From: Nitrosotalea sp. | GTDB lineage: Archaea > Halobacteriota > Syntropharchaeia > Alkanophagales > Methanospirareceae | DNA: 12,570 bases | Reading direction: 5' to 3' | Assembly: GCA_020725315.1 (NCBI GenBank) | Contig: DYFG01000037.1 | Span: 1 to 12,570, forward strand | Part shown: piece after piece, positions 1 through 6,080 of the stretch | Position numbering within the stretch: the first letter of the stretch is position 1 | How the letters are laid out: each line of letters starts with the position of its first letter | Made by a program: the position numbers and the translations under genes | The notes under the pieces: model-generated | The model's database searches: none | Seen by the model: only the letters and a program-made list of their open reading frames with translations | What the model was told of the DNA's origin: nothing

Positions 1-1
1 T

Positions 2-53
2 GAACGAAATTCAGAAAACAACATCTTTATAAACTTAAAGTGCGGAATATGGG
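2..53 (+). repeat. Left copy of 52-bp terminal inverted repeat
   Basis: Bases 2-53 are the exact reverse complement of 12519-12570. Identity stops immediately inside: base 54 does not pair with 12518. The repeat holds the last four codons (Tyr-Ser-Ala-Leu) and the TAA stop of the gene at 35-580 and then non-coding AT-rich DNA. A perfect inverted pair that fuses to two unrelated reading frames looks like the end of an insertion sequence or another multicopy element inserted on both sides. The repeat may continue beyond the window. No transposase is visible, so the family cannot be named. Confidence 0.9.
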
Positions 54-580
54 CTGTAAGCGGAAATAGCATCTTCGTAGCTTCCCCTATCAAATGTTTT
101 CTTTGCATCTTCCGATAAAGAGATGCCGATCGCATTTTTACCTGCGATTATGCTCTTCTTCACATTATAAATGTTCTTTTCAATCGCTTTTACAAGCCCT
201 TCATCCTTAAGCCCTTCTGCACCGCTTCTTGCTTCTATGAATTTTCTCAATGATTCCTGGTATTTTCCAATCGATTTCTCATAATCTTTTACTTCGAATA
301 ATCTTGTTGCTTCAGTTGCGAGTCTCTGTGCGGTATCAAATAATCCAGGAGTTGTCTTTTTCCATTCCTCACGCTCCCCTATCTTGACTCTCAGTGTGGC
401 AATGTCTCTCTCCACTTCTTCCACCTTCTTCGGGTCTTTCAGCTTTGATCTTATTGCATTTGCTTCGGATTCGAGTCCTTCCGTGTTCAAAGAGTTTAGT
501 TCCCTCTCGAGTTGCTTTAATCGCTGGACCCTATTTTCATACTCTACAAGTTTCCGTTCTATGAGGGATAGGTCTTTCAT
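35..580 (-). CDS. Coiled-coil/TPR-like protein, 3' end truncated by the terminal repeat
   Basis: No specific function is recognisable. Residues 1-72 are a charged, Leu/Glu/Lys-rich coiled coil. Residues about 84-118 resemble a TPR helix pair (ATRLFEVKDYEKSIGKYQES), and a second TPR-like unit begins at about 155 (EDAKKTFDRGSYEDAISAY). This second unit breaks off in its second helix: the final residues PYSAL and the TAA stop come from the 52-bp end repeat, so the native C-terminus is missing. The ATG overlaps the TGA of the upstream propeller gene (ATGA), implying coupled translation. It has no signal peptide and is probably a cytosolic partner of the membrane-anchored propeller protein, whose C-terminal tail is also cytosolic and coiled. 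The product could still fold partly or be unstable. Confidence 0.75.
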   Translation of the reverse strand: MKDLSLIERKLVEYENRVQRLKQLERELNSLNTEGLESEANAIRSKLKDPKKVEEVERDIATLRVKIGEREEWKKTTPGLFDTAQRLATEATRLFEVKDYEKSIGKYQESLRKFIEARSGAEGLKDEGLVKAIEKNIYNVKKSIIAGKNAIGISLSEDAKKTFDRGSYEDAISAYSPYSAL

Positions 581-1608
581 TTCAGCATCTCCTCCAGTTT
601 ATCATCTCCTTTATAGCCTTCCTCTTTCAATTGCTCGTATCTGGTCTTTAACACCAGATATTCCTTCCGCTTCTTCTTATTTCTTCTAACTACAAATCCA
701 GCGCCTGTAAAGGCAGCAATGAGCACCACTCCACCGATATAAATGTAGTTATTATTAATTGTTGGAGCAAAGTCAAAGCTGTTTAGCACACCGTCGCCAT
801 CTATATCAATAGCAATGCTCATAGCTTGATTTACAAGCTCTTTTGCTATCTCATATTTCCCGGTGCTTAAAGCCTGTTCTGCCTGAAAAAGTAAAGCCTC
901 CGCTTTAGCCATGTTAAAGCCTTTGGCTTTCTCTGATTCTATTGTTTTCTTTGCCTCTCTTATACCATCCTCGGCAAAAACTTTAAGATTGTCGAAAAAG
1001 TAAACATTATTATCACCAGATCCTGCTGCTATATAAGAGCCATCAGAAGAGACAGAGACACTTTTAACATCTTTACCTGTCTTATAGCTCCAAATAAGCT
1101 TTCCTTCTCTGTTGAAGAAGTAAGTATTGTTATCCCTAGACCCAGCTGCTATATAAGAGCCATCAGAAGAGACTGAGACACCCCAAACCTGATCGCCTGT
1201 CTCATAGCTCCAAATAAGCTTTCCCTCTCTGTTGAAGTAGTAAACATTGTAATCCATAGACCCAGCTGCTATATAAGAGCCATCAGAAGAGACTGAGACA
1301 CTACAAACCGGATAGCCTGTCTTATAGCCCCAAATAAGCTTTCCCTCTCTGTTGAAGAAGTAAACTTTAGTATCATCAGACCCAGCTGCTATATAAGAGC
1401 CATCAGAAGAGACTGAGACACTATTAACCAAACCACCTGTCTCATAGCTCCATAGAAGCCCGTAGTCTTCTTGTGTTCCCTCTGCCTGAGCTACGCTAAT
1501 TAAAAGAAATAAGATTGTAATTATCCCAATTGTCTTCGTCACTTCTTCAGCTTTTTCAGCTAACCTGAGCCACTCCCCTGATGCTCTTTTATTCATTCCA
1601 ATACTCAT
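577..1608 (-). CDS. Membrane-anchored beta-propeller (WD40/PQQ-like) repeat protein
   Basis: The 343-residue protein has a hydrophobic signal or anchor segment at about 26-42 ending in AQA. It then has four propeller-type repeats (about 50-205) of 40 residues each, with the core SVSVSSDGSYIAAGS followed by a FNREGKLIW strand. A helical stretch follows (210-266), then a calcium-loop-like DIDGDGVLNSFD (268-279), a second hydrophobic helix (about 287-307) and a basic cytosolic tail. This predicts an extracytoplasmic propeller on a membrane stalk, probably a binding or sensing scaffold rather than an enzyme. Four blades are few: closed propellers usually need six to eight, so it may multimerise or be a contracted allele. 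The annotated ATG has no clear ribosome site; the in-frame ATG at 1596 (MNKRAS) is an alternative. The gene ends in ATGA overlap with the next gene. Confidence 0.8.
   Translation of the reverse strand: MSIGMNKRASGEWLRLAEKAEEVTKTIGIITILFLLISVAQAEGTQEDYGLLWSYETGGLVNSVSVSSDGSYIAAGSDDTKVYFFNREGKLIWGYKTGYPVCSVSVSSDGSYIAAGSMDYNVYYFNREGKLIWSYETGDQVWGVSVSSDGSYIAAGSRDNNTYFFNREGKLIWSYKTGKDVKSVSVSSDGSYIAAGSGDNNVYFFDNLKVFAEDGIREAKKTIESEKAKGFNMAKAEALLFQAEQALSTGKYEIAKELVNQAMSIAIDIDGDGVLNSFDFAPTINNNYIYIGGVVLIAAFTGAGFVVRRNKKKRKEYLVLKTRYEQLKEEGYKGDDKLEEMLK
991..1455 (-). repeat. Near-identical 120-bp tandem repeats inside the propeller gene
   Basis: The segment repeats every 120 bp (in frame, 40 codons), with conserved blocks beginning at about 1021, 1141, 1261 and 1381 and partial flanks on both sides. 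Long stretches are identical at the DNA level, including synonymous positions, for example the block around GCTATATAAGAGCCATCAG in every unit. Variation is concentrated at a few codons between the conserved strands. This implies recent duplication or ongoing homogenisation, and makes the blade number prone to change by recombination. It could also collapse or expand in short-read assembly. Confidence 0.88.
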
Positions 1609-1640
1609 ACATTCTTACCATTTCTTACGTAGTTGCAACT

Positions 1641-1708
1641 TTATTCTCTCCGATCCGAGACTTGCTTAAAGTATCTCATTTGCTTTTTCCTCCCAATATC
1701 TTGATCAT
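1641..1708 (-). other. Two overlapping tiny ORFs in the gap before the propeller gene
   Basis: On the minus strand an ATG at 1708 opens a 10-codon frame (MIKILGGKSK) whose TGA overlaps an ATG at 1679. That ATG opens a 12-codon frame (MRYFKQVSDRRE) ending in TAA at 1641-1643. GGGAGG lies 9 bases before the second ATG, a convincing ribosome site. They could be leader peptides for the propeller gene or simply chance. The rest of the 116-bp gap shows no clear TATA box or terminator. Confidence 0.2.
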
Positions 1709-1724
1709 TGTTTCGTGCTGTTCC

Positions 1725-1940
1725 TCATGACATAATATCCATGGATGCACGTTCAAGTTTAACCCTATCTCCAACCTTCACACACAACACATCCCTCACC
1801 GTTTTATTAATCCTTATCACATCCATGTCATCATTGACACCCAGCGGTTGAACTGTTACAATCTGCTTCTGCTCATCAAACACGATTCTCGCGTGGTCAA
1901 TCTTTCGCAGACCCAATCGTTCCATTATTACAGGATGCAC
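1725..1940 (-). CDS. Small double-psi beta-barrel protein, CDC48/VAT N-domain-like
   Basis: The 71-residue frame starts at GTG. Two pseudo-repeated segments are visible: HPVIMERLGL near the start, and IRINKTVRDVLCVKVGDRVKLERA (residues about 43-66) with the IRI-x-x-x-x-R-x-x-x-x-V-x-x-GD-x-V pattern. This is the signature of the N-domain double-psi barrel of archaeal VAT/CDC48, which binds clients or adaptors. Here no AAA ATPase domain is attached. A full barrel needs more N-terminal residues. The same frame runs back to a TAA at 1968-1970 and those codons (VKKGSRDAVV) look coding, so the true start is uncertain, and no good ribosome site precedes the GTG. It overlaps the preceding ORF by 44 bp, which is unusual in this compact operon. 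Confidence 0.6.
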   Translation of the reverse strand: MHPVIMERLGLRKIDHARIVFDEQKQIVTVQPLGVNDDMDVIRINKTVRDVLCVKVGDRVKLERASMDIMS

Positions 1941-2100
1941 AACCGCGTCTCTCGAACCTTTCTTGACTTATTCGACCATCTCCGCAATCCTGAGTATCCT
2001 CCTCGAAGGTATGAAATTCGTAGAGCCGCAATAGGTATTTGTAATTCTCTTCAATTGATTTCACCCATTCCAGATGCTGATGGATGAGTTCGCTATCCAT
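1897..2100 (-). CDS. Small hypothetical protein, possibly frameshifted
   Basis: The start is well supported: AAGGAG lies 11 bases before the ATG, and the gene begins 8 bp after the SPFH stop. The first 34 residues (MDSELIHQHLEWVKSIEENY and on to FHTFEE) form plausible amphipathic helices. After that the composition changes to Cys/Gly/Arg-rich sequence that looks like a shadow frame and overlaps the barrel gene. Skipping one base in the GAGGAGG run (1998-2004) would give a short helical ending (ILRIAEMVE) and a TAA at 1968-1970. The native product may therefore be a small helical protein of about 43 residues. I do not recognise a family. Confidence 0.45.
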   Translation of the reverse strand: MDSELIHQHLEWVKSIEENYKYLLRLYEFHTFEEDTQDCGDGRISQERFERRGCASCNNGTIGSAKD

Positions 2101-2108
2101 AGATAGGA

Positions 2109-3761
2109 TTACTCCTTGCGCCCAATCGCCGTTCCGCAGTTCGTGCAGAACCTCGTGCCAACTGGCAGTTCAGCATTACATCCTGGGCAGATGATAACCT
2201 TCTTCACTTCATAAACAGGTGGGACTGGTTGTGCACCCCCGCCTATTACCACAGGTTGTCCATATCCTCCGCCCGTGACAACCGTTGTGCCTCCGGGTTC
2301 TGCATCCCGCGCCCTCGTAGCAGCCGTAGTCCCCATCTGTTCAAGTGCCTTCGCAGCCATACGTTCTATTCTATCCCCGCCTTTATCCGCAATCTCCTGT
2401 GTAGTCCGTGCAAGTGCCTCCTTATCGCCAAGCCTATCCTCGTATATCTTCATAATCTCCTCAGCGCTCTTCGATTTGTATCTCTCTTTGAACGCCTCGG
2501 CAATTGCAACGCTGTCCCTTGCACCGAGCGCGAGTATCTGCTCGTCTGTAAGACCAGTAGCTAATTTCATTCTCGCCAATTCGCTGAGATATTCTGCCTG
2601 TTTACCCTCTACCATAGATATGAGCGCCTCATCGGTAGCGGCTGAGCGTGCCTTAACCCTCTCTTCTTCTAACTCCGCCTCTATCTTCATCCTCTCAAGC
2701 CCAAGTTCTTGATAGCCAGCCACGTCCTCACGTTTTACTGCTTTCATCGCTTTTAGCAGTTCGATGCCTTCTCTTGCAGCTCTTGCATCCTCCTCGTCTT
2801 CTTTCCGCTCTTTCTCAAGTTCATGTAAATGCCGTTCCATATCCATCTCCAGTTCGTGCCGCTGTTCAACTCGTCTCAGCATCAACCTCCGTGCAAATGC
2901 TCTATCCTCTTGATTATCCTCAAATATCCGTTTGAGCTCGTTCATCTCGTTCTCTCTTATGACTTTATCCCTGTCAAGCTCGTGCAAAAACTTCTCAAGG
3001 TCTTCTACATTCTTGAATTCGTCCATCTTATCATCGGTGAGCCGTGCACGCATCCGCTTCTTGAGTTCGAGTCGCTCATCCTCAAGACCCTCTACTCGCT
3101 CCTCTAAGCCAAGCTTCGCGCCTTCCTTCCCAATATAAGCCCTTTTTTCAATCAAATCCTTCCAATAACTTTCGTCGTAGTCAAAATACGGCATATACAC
3201 GAGTTTAAGACAAACTCTGCTCAGTGTTGTATTCAGTAGATGTTCAAAGTCCTGTTCAAGCTCTTTTTTCAAGTCTAAATTACCGTACAAATCCTCGAAC
3301 GAATACTGCTTGACCTTTGATTGCAGTAAATTCAGCATTTCATTCCTCAGCATAGCTTCAACGTCTGCCGTCGTTATGTGCTCCCTGCCTTTCATAAGAT
3401 TATTGAAGAATAGTATCGGATCCTCAACATTCACAACTATCTTCCCCTTCACACCCGCATCAAAGTTCTCTTTTGTTCTCAGTCCTCCAATGTTGAAGTA
3501 GAGCCCAACATCTGAGTCGTCCACTAATATTACGGTCGCCTTTTCCGCAAGGTTCAGCGTCTTTATCACCTGGATAAGCCCGCCAACGGTGTATGTTCCG
3601 GGTGGTAACTCTCCGAAGAATCTCCCTCCTTGCAAGAATATCGCCTTCGTTCCTGATGTAACGGTTATTTTCTTGCTAAAAAACCCTTTTATGTCACTGA
3701 CCTCGATTCGCTCTGCAAAGTCGTTCGGGTTCCTTTGCCATACGCTTATTTTACCAAACAT
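2109..3761 (-). CDS. SPFH/Band-7 domain protein with C-terminal zinc ribbon
   Basis: This 550-residue protein has an SPFH-like N-terminal region (about 1-205): the early strands KKITVTSGTKAIFLQGGRF and ELPPGTYTV, then VNVEDPILFFNNLM and a C-terminal strand LVYMPYFDYDESYW. A very long charged coiled coil follows (about 215-400), then an Ala/Glu-rich helical part, a Gly/Pro/Val linker (about 490-518) and a four-cysteine zinc ribbon with C525, C528, C539 and C542. No membrane segment or signal peptide is seen, unlike classical stomatins. It resembles the YdjI-type SPFH-zinc-ribbon family, which assembles on membranes or as cytosolic scaffolds and is linked to envelope stress. It is the central gene of the operon and has the strongest ribosome site. 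A scaffold or oligomeric platform is the likely role; substrates are unknown. Confidence 0.82.
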   Translation of the reverse strand: MFGKISVWQRNPNDFAERIEVSDIKGFFSKKITVTSGTKAIFLQGGRFFGELPPGTYTVGGLIQVIKTLNLAEKATVILVDDSDVGLYFNIGGLRTKENFDAGVKGKIVVNVEDPILFFNNLMKGREHITTADVEAMLRNEMLNLLQSKVKQYSFEDLYGNLDLKKELEQDFEHLLNTTLSRVCLKLVYMPYFDYDESYWKDLIEKRAYIGKEGAKLGLEERVEGLEDERLELKKRMRARLTDDKMDEFKNVEDLEKFLHELDRDKVIRENEMNELKRIFEDNQEDRAFARRLMLRRVEQRHELEMDMERHLHELEKERKEDEEDARAAREGIELLKAMKAVKREDVAGYQELGLERMKIEAELEEERVKARSAATDEALISMVEGKQAEYLSELARMKLATGLTDEQILALGARDSVAIAEAFKERYKSKSAEEIMKIYEDRLGDKEALARTTQEIADKGGDRIERMAAKALEQMGTTAATRARDAEPGGTTVVTGGGYGQPVVIGGGAQPVPPVYEVKKVIICPGCNAELPVGTRFCTNCGTAIGRKE

Positions 3762-3767
3762 CTTTCT

Positions 3768-3776
3768 ATCACCTCC
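3768..3776 (-). promoter_or_regulatory. Strong Shine-Dalgarno site of the SPFH gene
   Basis: On the minus strand the site reads GGAGGTGAT, matching the anti-Shine-Dalgarno end of 16S rRNA over nine bases. It lies 6 bases before the ATG at 3761, fixing that start and suggesting that the SPFH protein is the most strongly translated member of the operon. Confidence 0.85.
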
Positions 3777-3782
3777 TATTTT

Positions 3783-4271
3783 TCACCTCACAACCCGCAT
3801 TTTAAACTTAACAGCTTGAATACCTGCTCGGCACCATTTCATGTACTCAAGGCATGCTTTTCGATTAGCTTTCCTCTCCCTACTGAACTCTATTTGCAGA
3901 GACTTGTTGAAATGTTCAAACGCAGTTTTGAGAATGGATAGCGCCTCCTTGTAGCCAGAAAGCGCATCGTCCAGGTCACCAACCGCATCAGACGCCCATG
4001 CAAGATAATAAGGATAGAATGCCTTATCTGTATGTGCAAGACCAATCCTGCTATGATACGAAGCAGTGTAACCTTGTGCTTTGGCGATTTCCGCAGCTTC
4101 CATCCTGAACGAACTGGCTGAGAGCATGTATCTTGCTCTTTCTGTTTTATCCTGCTCCGCCATCTGATGCCAGAGTGAAACCGCCTTGTCATACAACTCG
4201 ATTACAACCTCTTTATTCCGTTCTTTAAGTGCTCTTTCCTTGTATTCTATTGCCTGTTCCCACAGTTCCAT
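3783..4271 (-). CDS. TPR-like all-helical protein
   Basis: This 162-residue, entirely helical protein has no signal or membrane segment. Helix pairs resembling degenerate TPR units are seen at about 3-38 (EQAIEYKERAL, then ELYDKAVSLWHQMAE), 44-80 and 96-128 (GDLDDALSGYKEALSILKTA), followed by a basic C-terminal helix with KACLEYMKWCRAG. Such proteins serve as protein-protein adaptors. The start is supported by a GGTGAGGTGA purine-rich site that overlaps the stop of the upstream gene 3 bp away, so translation is probably coupled. It lies between the coiled-coil gene and the SPFH gene, suggesting a shared complex. Confidence 0.7.
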   Translation of the reverse strand: MELWEQAIEYKERALKERNKEVVIELYDKAVSLWHQMAEQDKTERARYMLSASSFRMEAAEIAKAQGYTASYHSRIGLAHTDKAFYPYYLAWASDAVGDLDDALSGYKEALSILKTAFEHFNKSLQIEFSRERKANRKACLEYMKWCRAGIQAVKFKMRVVR

Positions 4272-4274
4272 TTT

Positions 4275-5477
4275 TCACCTCACCAGCAACAAAACATCCT
4301 TCGCACCCTCTTCCGGTGTTATGATCTCCCCTTTTCCATCTTCCACCATCTCCCTGAATGCACCCACCACTACCTTCCTCGGCACCTGATATTTCGATGC
4401 AACCTTATCAGCCCTGAACTGTAGCACGCCCTCTTTTACATCTTCTTCGAGCTCACTAATCATATTCTCAATCTCCTCCTCCATCGAAACAGGCACGAAC
4501 CACTCCGCAAACTGCTTCGTCTTCTTATCGCTCTCGTTGAAAAACACCTTTCTTTCGCTTAAATCCACGAGATAAACGCTTTTGTTCACGTTCCTGATAT
4601 TTTCTACCTTATCAATAATCCATTCGGTCCATCCTGTAGGTGATACCAGAACCAAAGCACCAAACGAATTCTTCTCACCTTCACCTGCTTGTATAAACCC
4701 GGTAATCATATCAGAGACTTCTTTTCCTATTTTTCGGTAAATAAAACATTCTTCATCTTCTGGAACGATGAATTTAATGTTGAACCCAACAGAAACGCGT
4801 TCACGAATTACCCCTTTTGTAATCTTCGCAGTTATTCCCTCTTTCTCAATATCAATCTTCCAAGCCTCTTTATCGTATTCCTCTTCCGTTAGTGGATTGA
4901 CCACGCCTTGACTCGCGAGACGCGATTGCAATAGGAAGAAATAATTCAACCGCACGAACTCAACATCCTCCTGCGTGAGCACGCTATCCCGTATCTTCTC
5001 TGCATCTTCTGCCAGAACGTTATCAATCGCATTTTTCGTCTTTTCCAACTCCTCCATCTGCTCCTTCACATTTTCGGATAACTGCGCGATGGTCTGTAAT
5101 TCATTACTCATGCGTTCTCGCTGCTCAGCTTCAAATTCCTTTATTCTGCTTTCAAGCTTCTGTTCACGCTCTAAAATCGCTTGCTGCTGCATCGCAATTT
5201 CTTCTTCGCGTTTCTTCATCTGAAGCTTCTTCTGCTTCCATTCATTCACCATAGCTGCGACGACGCTTTTCACCTCCTCAACGCCTTCGCCAATCAATTC
5301 CTTTATGGCTTGTCGGTATCTAATATCCTCAACGTGTTCCCGGTATTCATCTATGGACTCTCTCTGTGATTTTATGTTCTCCTCAAGAGCTCTTGTCTCT
5401 TCTAAAAGTCGTTGCGCCTCTCCAAGCACATCACCCATCGTGCCGGTATCTTTGAAAAACAAGGGCTGCTTCTCCAT
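4275..5477 (-). CDS. Coiled-coil protein with a mixed alpha/beta domain and possible winged helix
   Basis: Family not recognised. The 400-residue protein starts with coiled coils (about 15-58 and 68-165, rich in Glu, Lys and Gln). An alpha/beta part spans about 200-330 with strands KIDIEKEGITAKITKG, VGFNIKFIV, FGALVLVSP and SVYLVDLSERKVFF. Their order recalls a Rossmann-like or restriction-endonuclease-like sheet, but no catalytic set can be confirmed. The last 50 residues (FRADKVASKYQVPRKVVVGAF, then REMVEDGKGEII) have the helix-turn-helix-wing pattern of a winged-helix domain. GGGGGTG lies 8 bases before the ATG. It may be a DNA- or protein-binding adaptor of the SPFH complex; whether it binds DNA is inference from the C-terminus alone. 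Confidence 0.65.
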   Translation of the reverse strand: MEKQPLFFKDTGTMGDVLGEAQRLLEETRALEENIKSQRESIDEYREHVEDIRYRQAIKELIGEGVEEVKSVVAAMVNEWKQKKLQMKKREEEIAMQQQAILEREQKLESRIKEFEAEQRERMSNELQTIAQLSENVKEQMEELEKTKNAIDNVLAEDAEKIRDSVLTQEDVEFVRLNYFFLLQSRLASQGVVNPLTEEEYDKEAWKIDIEKEGITAKITKGVIRERVSVGFNIKFIVPEDEECFIYRKIGKEVSDMITGFIQAGEGEKNSFGALVLVSPTGWTEWIIDKVENIRNVNKSVYLVDLSERKVFFNESDKKTKQFAEWFVPVSMEEEIENMISELEEDVKEGVLQFRADKVASKYQVPRKVVVGAFREMVEDGKGEIITPEEGAKDVLLLVR

Positions 5478-5482
5478 GCGGA

Positions 5483-5695
5483 CTACACCCCCTGCGCCAT
5501 ATTCTTTATGAGGAAGTCCGTTCTGTATAGGAAGATGTTCCTCAAGTTGTCTAAGCTCCGCTTCACTGTTCTTACCTGTAGAATAATGTCCGAAGTCTCG
5601 CCCTTGAGCACATGGTCATACACGAGGTCTGCCGCCTTCGTTATTATTTCTAACTCGCTTAATAACTCTTTATCAAATTCCACCATTCTATCCAC
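5483..5695 (-). CDS. C-terminal portion of a split small helical protein
   Basis: This 70-residue helical frame (MDRMVEFDKELLSELEII and on) is in the same reading frame as the gene just upstream (5738-5986), separated from it by one TGA and 14 open codons (LSPLFKQDKVSDEVV). Those codons look like ordinary coding sequence, so the two halves read best as one protein of about 167 residues. If it is translated separately, its ribosome site is weak: GAGGT lies about 11 bases before the ATG. It ends with TAG only 5 bp before the next gene's ATG, showing operon membership. The family is unknown. Confidence 0.5.
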   Translation of the reverse strand: MDRMVEFDKELLSELEIITKAADLVYDHVLKGETSDIILQVRTVKRSLDNLRNIFLYRTDFLIKNMAQGV

Positions 5696-5737
5696 TACCT
5701 CATCCGATACCTTATCCTGCTTAAATAAGGGCGATAG

Positions 5738-5986
5738 TCAAAAAGAGGCATTATCTATTTCGTTTCTGAACAGGTCTAAGGTATTGAGAATGTCTTTGAT
5801 ATGCTCTACTACCTCCCTCCTTCCGTCCTTATAAGCTAAATCGCTAACCTCTTTCAACGTATTATACGACTTTTTCAATTCCCTTGAAAGTTTGTCTCTT
5901 ACCGCACGGTCTGAATTGAGTCTGTTCTTCTTTACTCGATAGTCATAACCCGGTATGATCTTCTCCATCAATTTTCCCATATCCAT
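5738..5986 (-). CDS. N-terminal portion of a split small helical protein, first gene of the SPFH operon
   Basis: The 82-residue frame is helical and charged (LSRELKKSYNTLKEVSDLAY, then HIKDILNTLDLFRNEIDNASF). It ends at TGA (5738-5740) in the middle of what appears to be a longer helical protein that continues in the same frame to 5483. The Shine-Dalgarno site GGGGTGAT (5990-5997) is only 3 bases from the annotated ATG but 9 from the third codon, also ATG (5980), so translation probably starts at MGKLMEK. No known domain is recognised. It may be a regulatory or adaptor subunit whose gene is now broken, or two separate short proteins. Confidence 0.5.
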   Translation of the reverse strand: MDMGKLMEKIIPGYDYRVKKNRLNSDRAVRDKLSRELKKSYNTLKEVSDLAYKDGRREVVEHIKDILNTLDLFRNEIDNASF

Positions 5987-5989
5987 ATA

Positions 5990-6060
5990 ATCACCCCTTT
6001 ACCAATTTACTGTTAAGTATATCTTCGAGTTACATTCCTTATAATGGTTGTTACATATAA
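5990..6060 (-). promoter_or_regulatory. Possible promoter and leader of the SPFH operon
   Basis: The 94-bp gap between the transporter gene and the operon contains two TATA-like boxes on the minus strand: TTATAA at 6039-6044 and TTATATG at 6054-6060. The ribosome site GGGGTGAT follows at 5990-5997. Spacing from the nearer box would allow a short leader before the site. The transporter lies upstream on the same strand, so read-through is also possible. Confidence 0.4.
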
Positions 6061-6080
6061 TCAGAATATTAATCAGCATA

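Noticed and set aside
991..1455. CRISPR array
   Set aside because: The repeats are 120 bp, in frame, and encode propeller blades with no short repeat and unique spacer structure.
2229..3138. Plus-strand ORFs opposite the SPFH gene (for example 2275-2712)
   Set aside because: They are Ser/Leu-rich shadows of the minus-strand coiled coil, lack ribosome sites and resemble no family.
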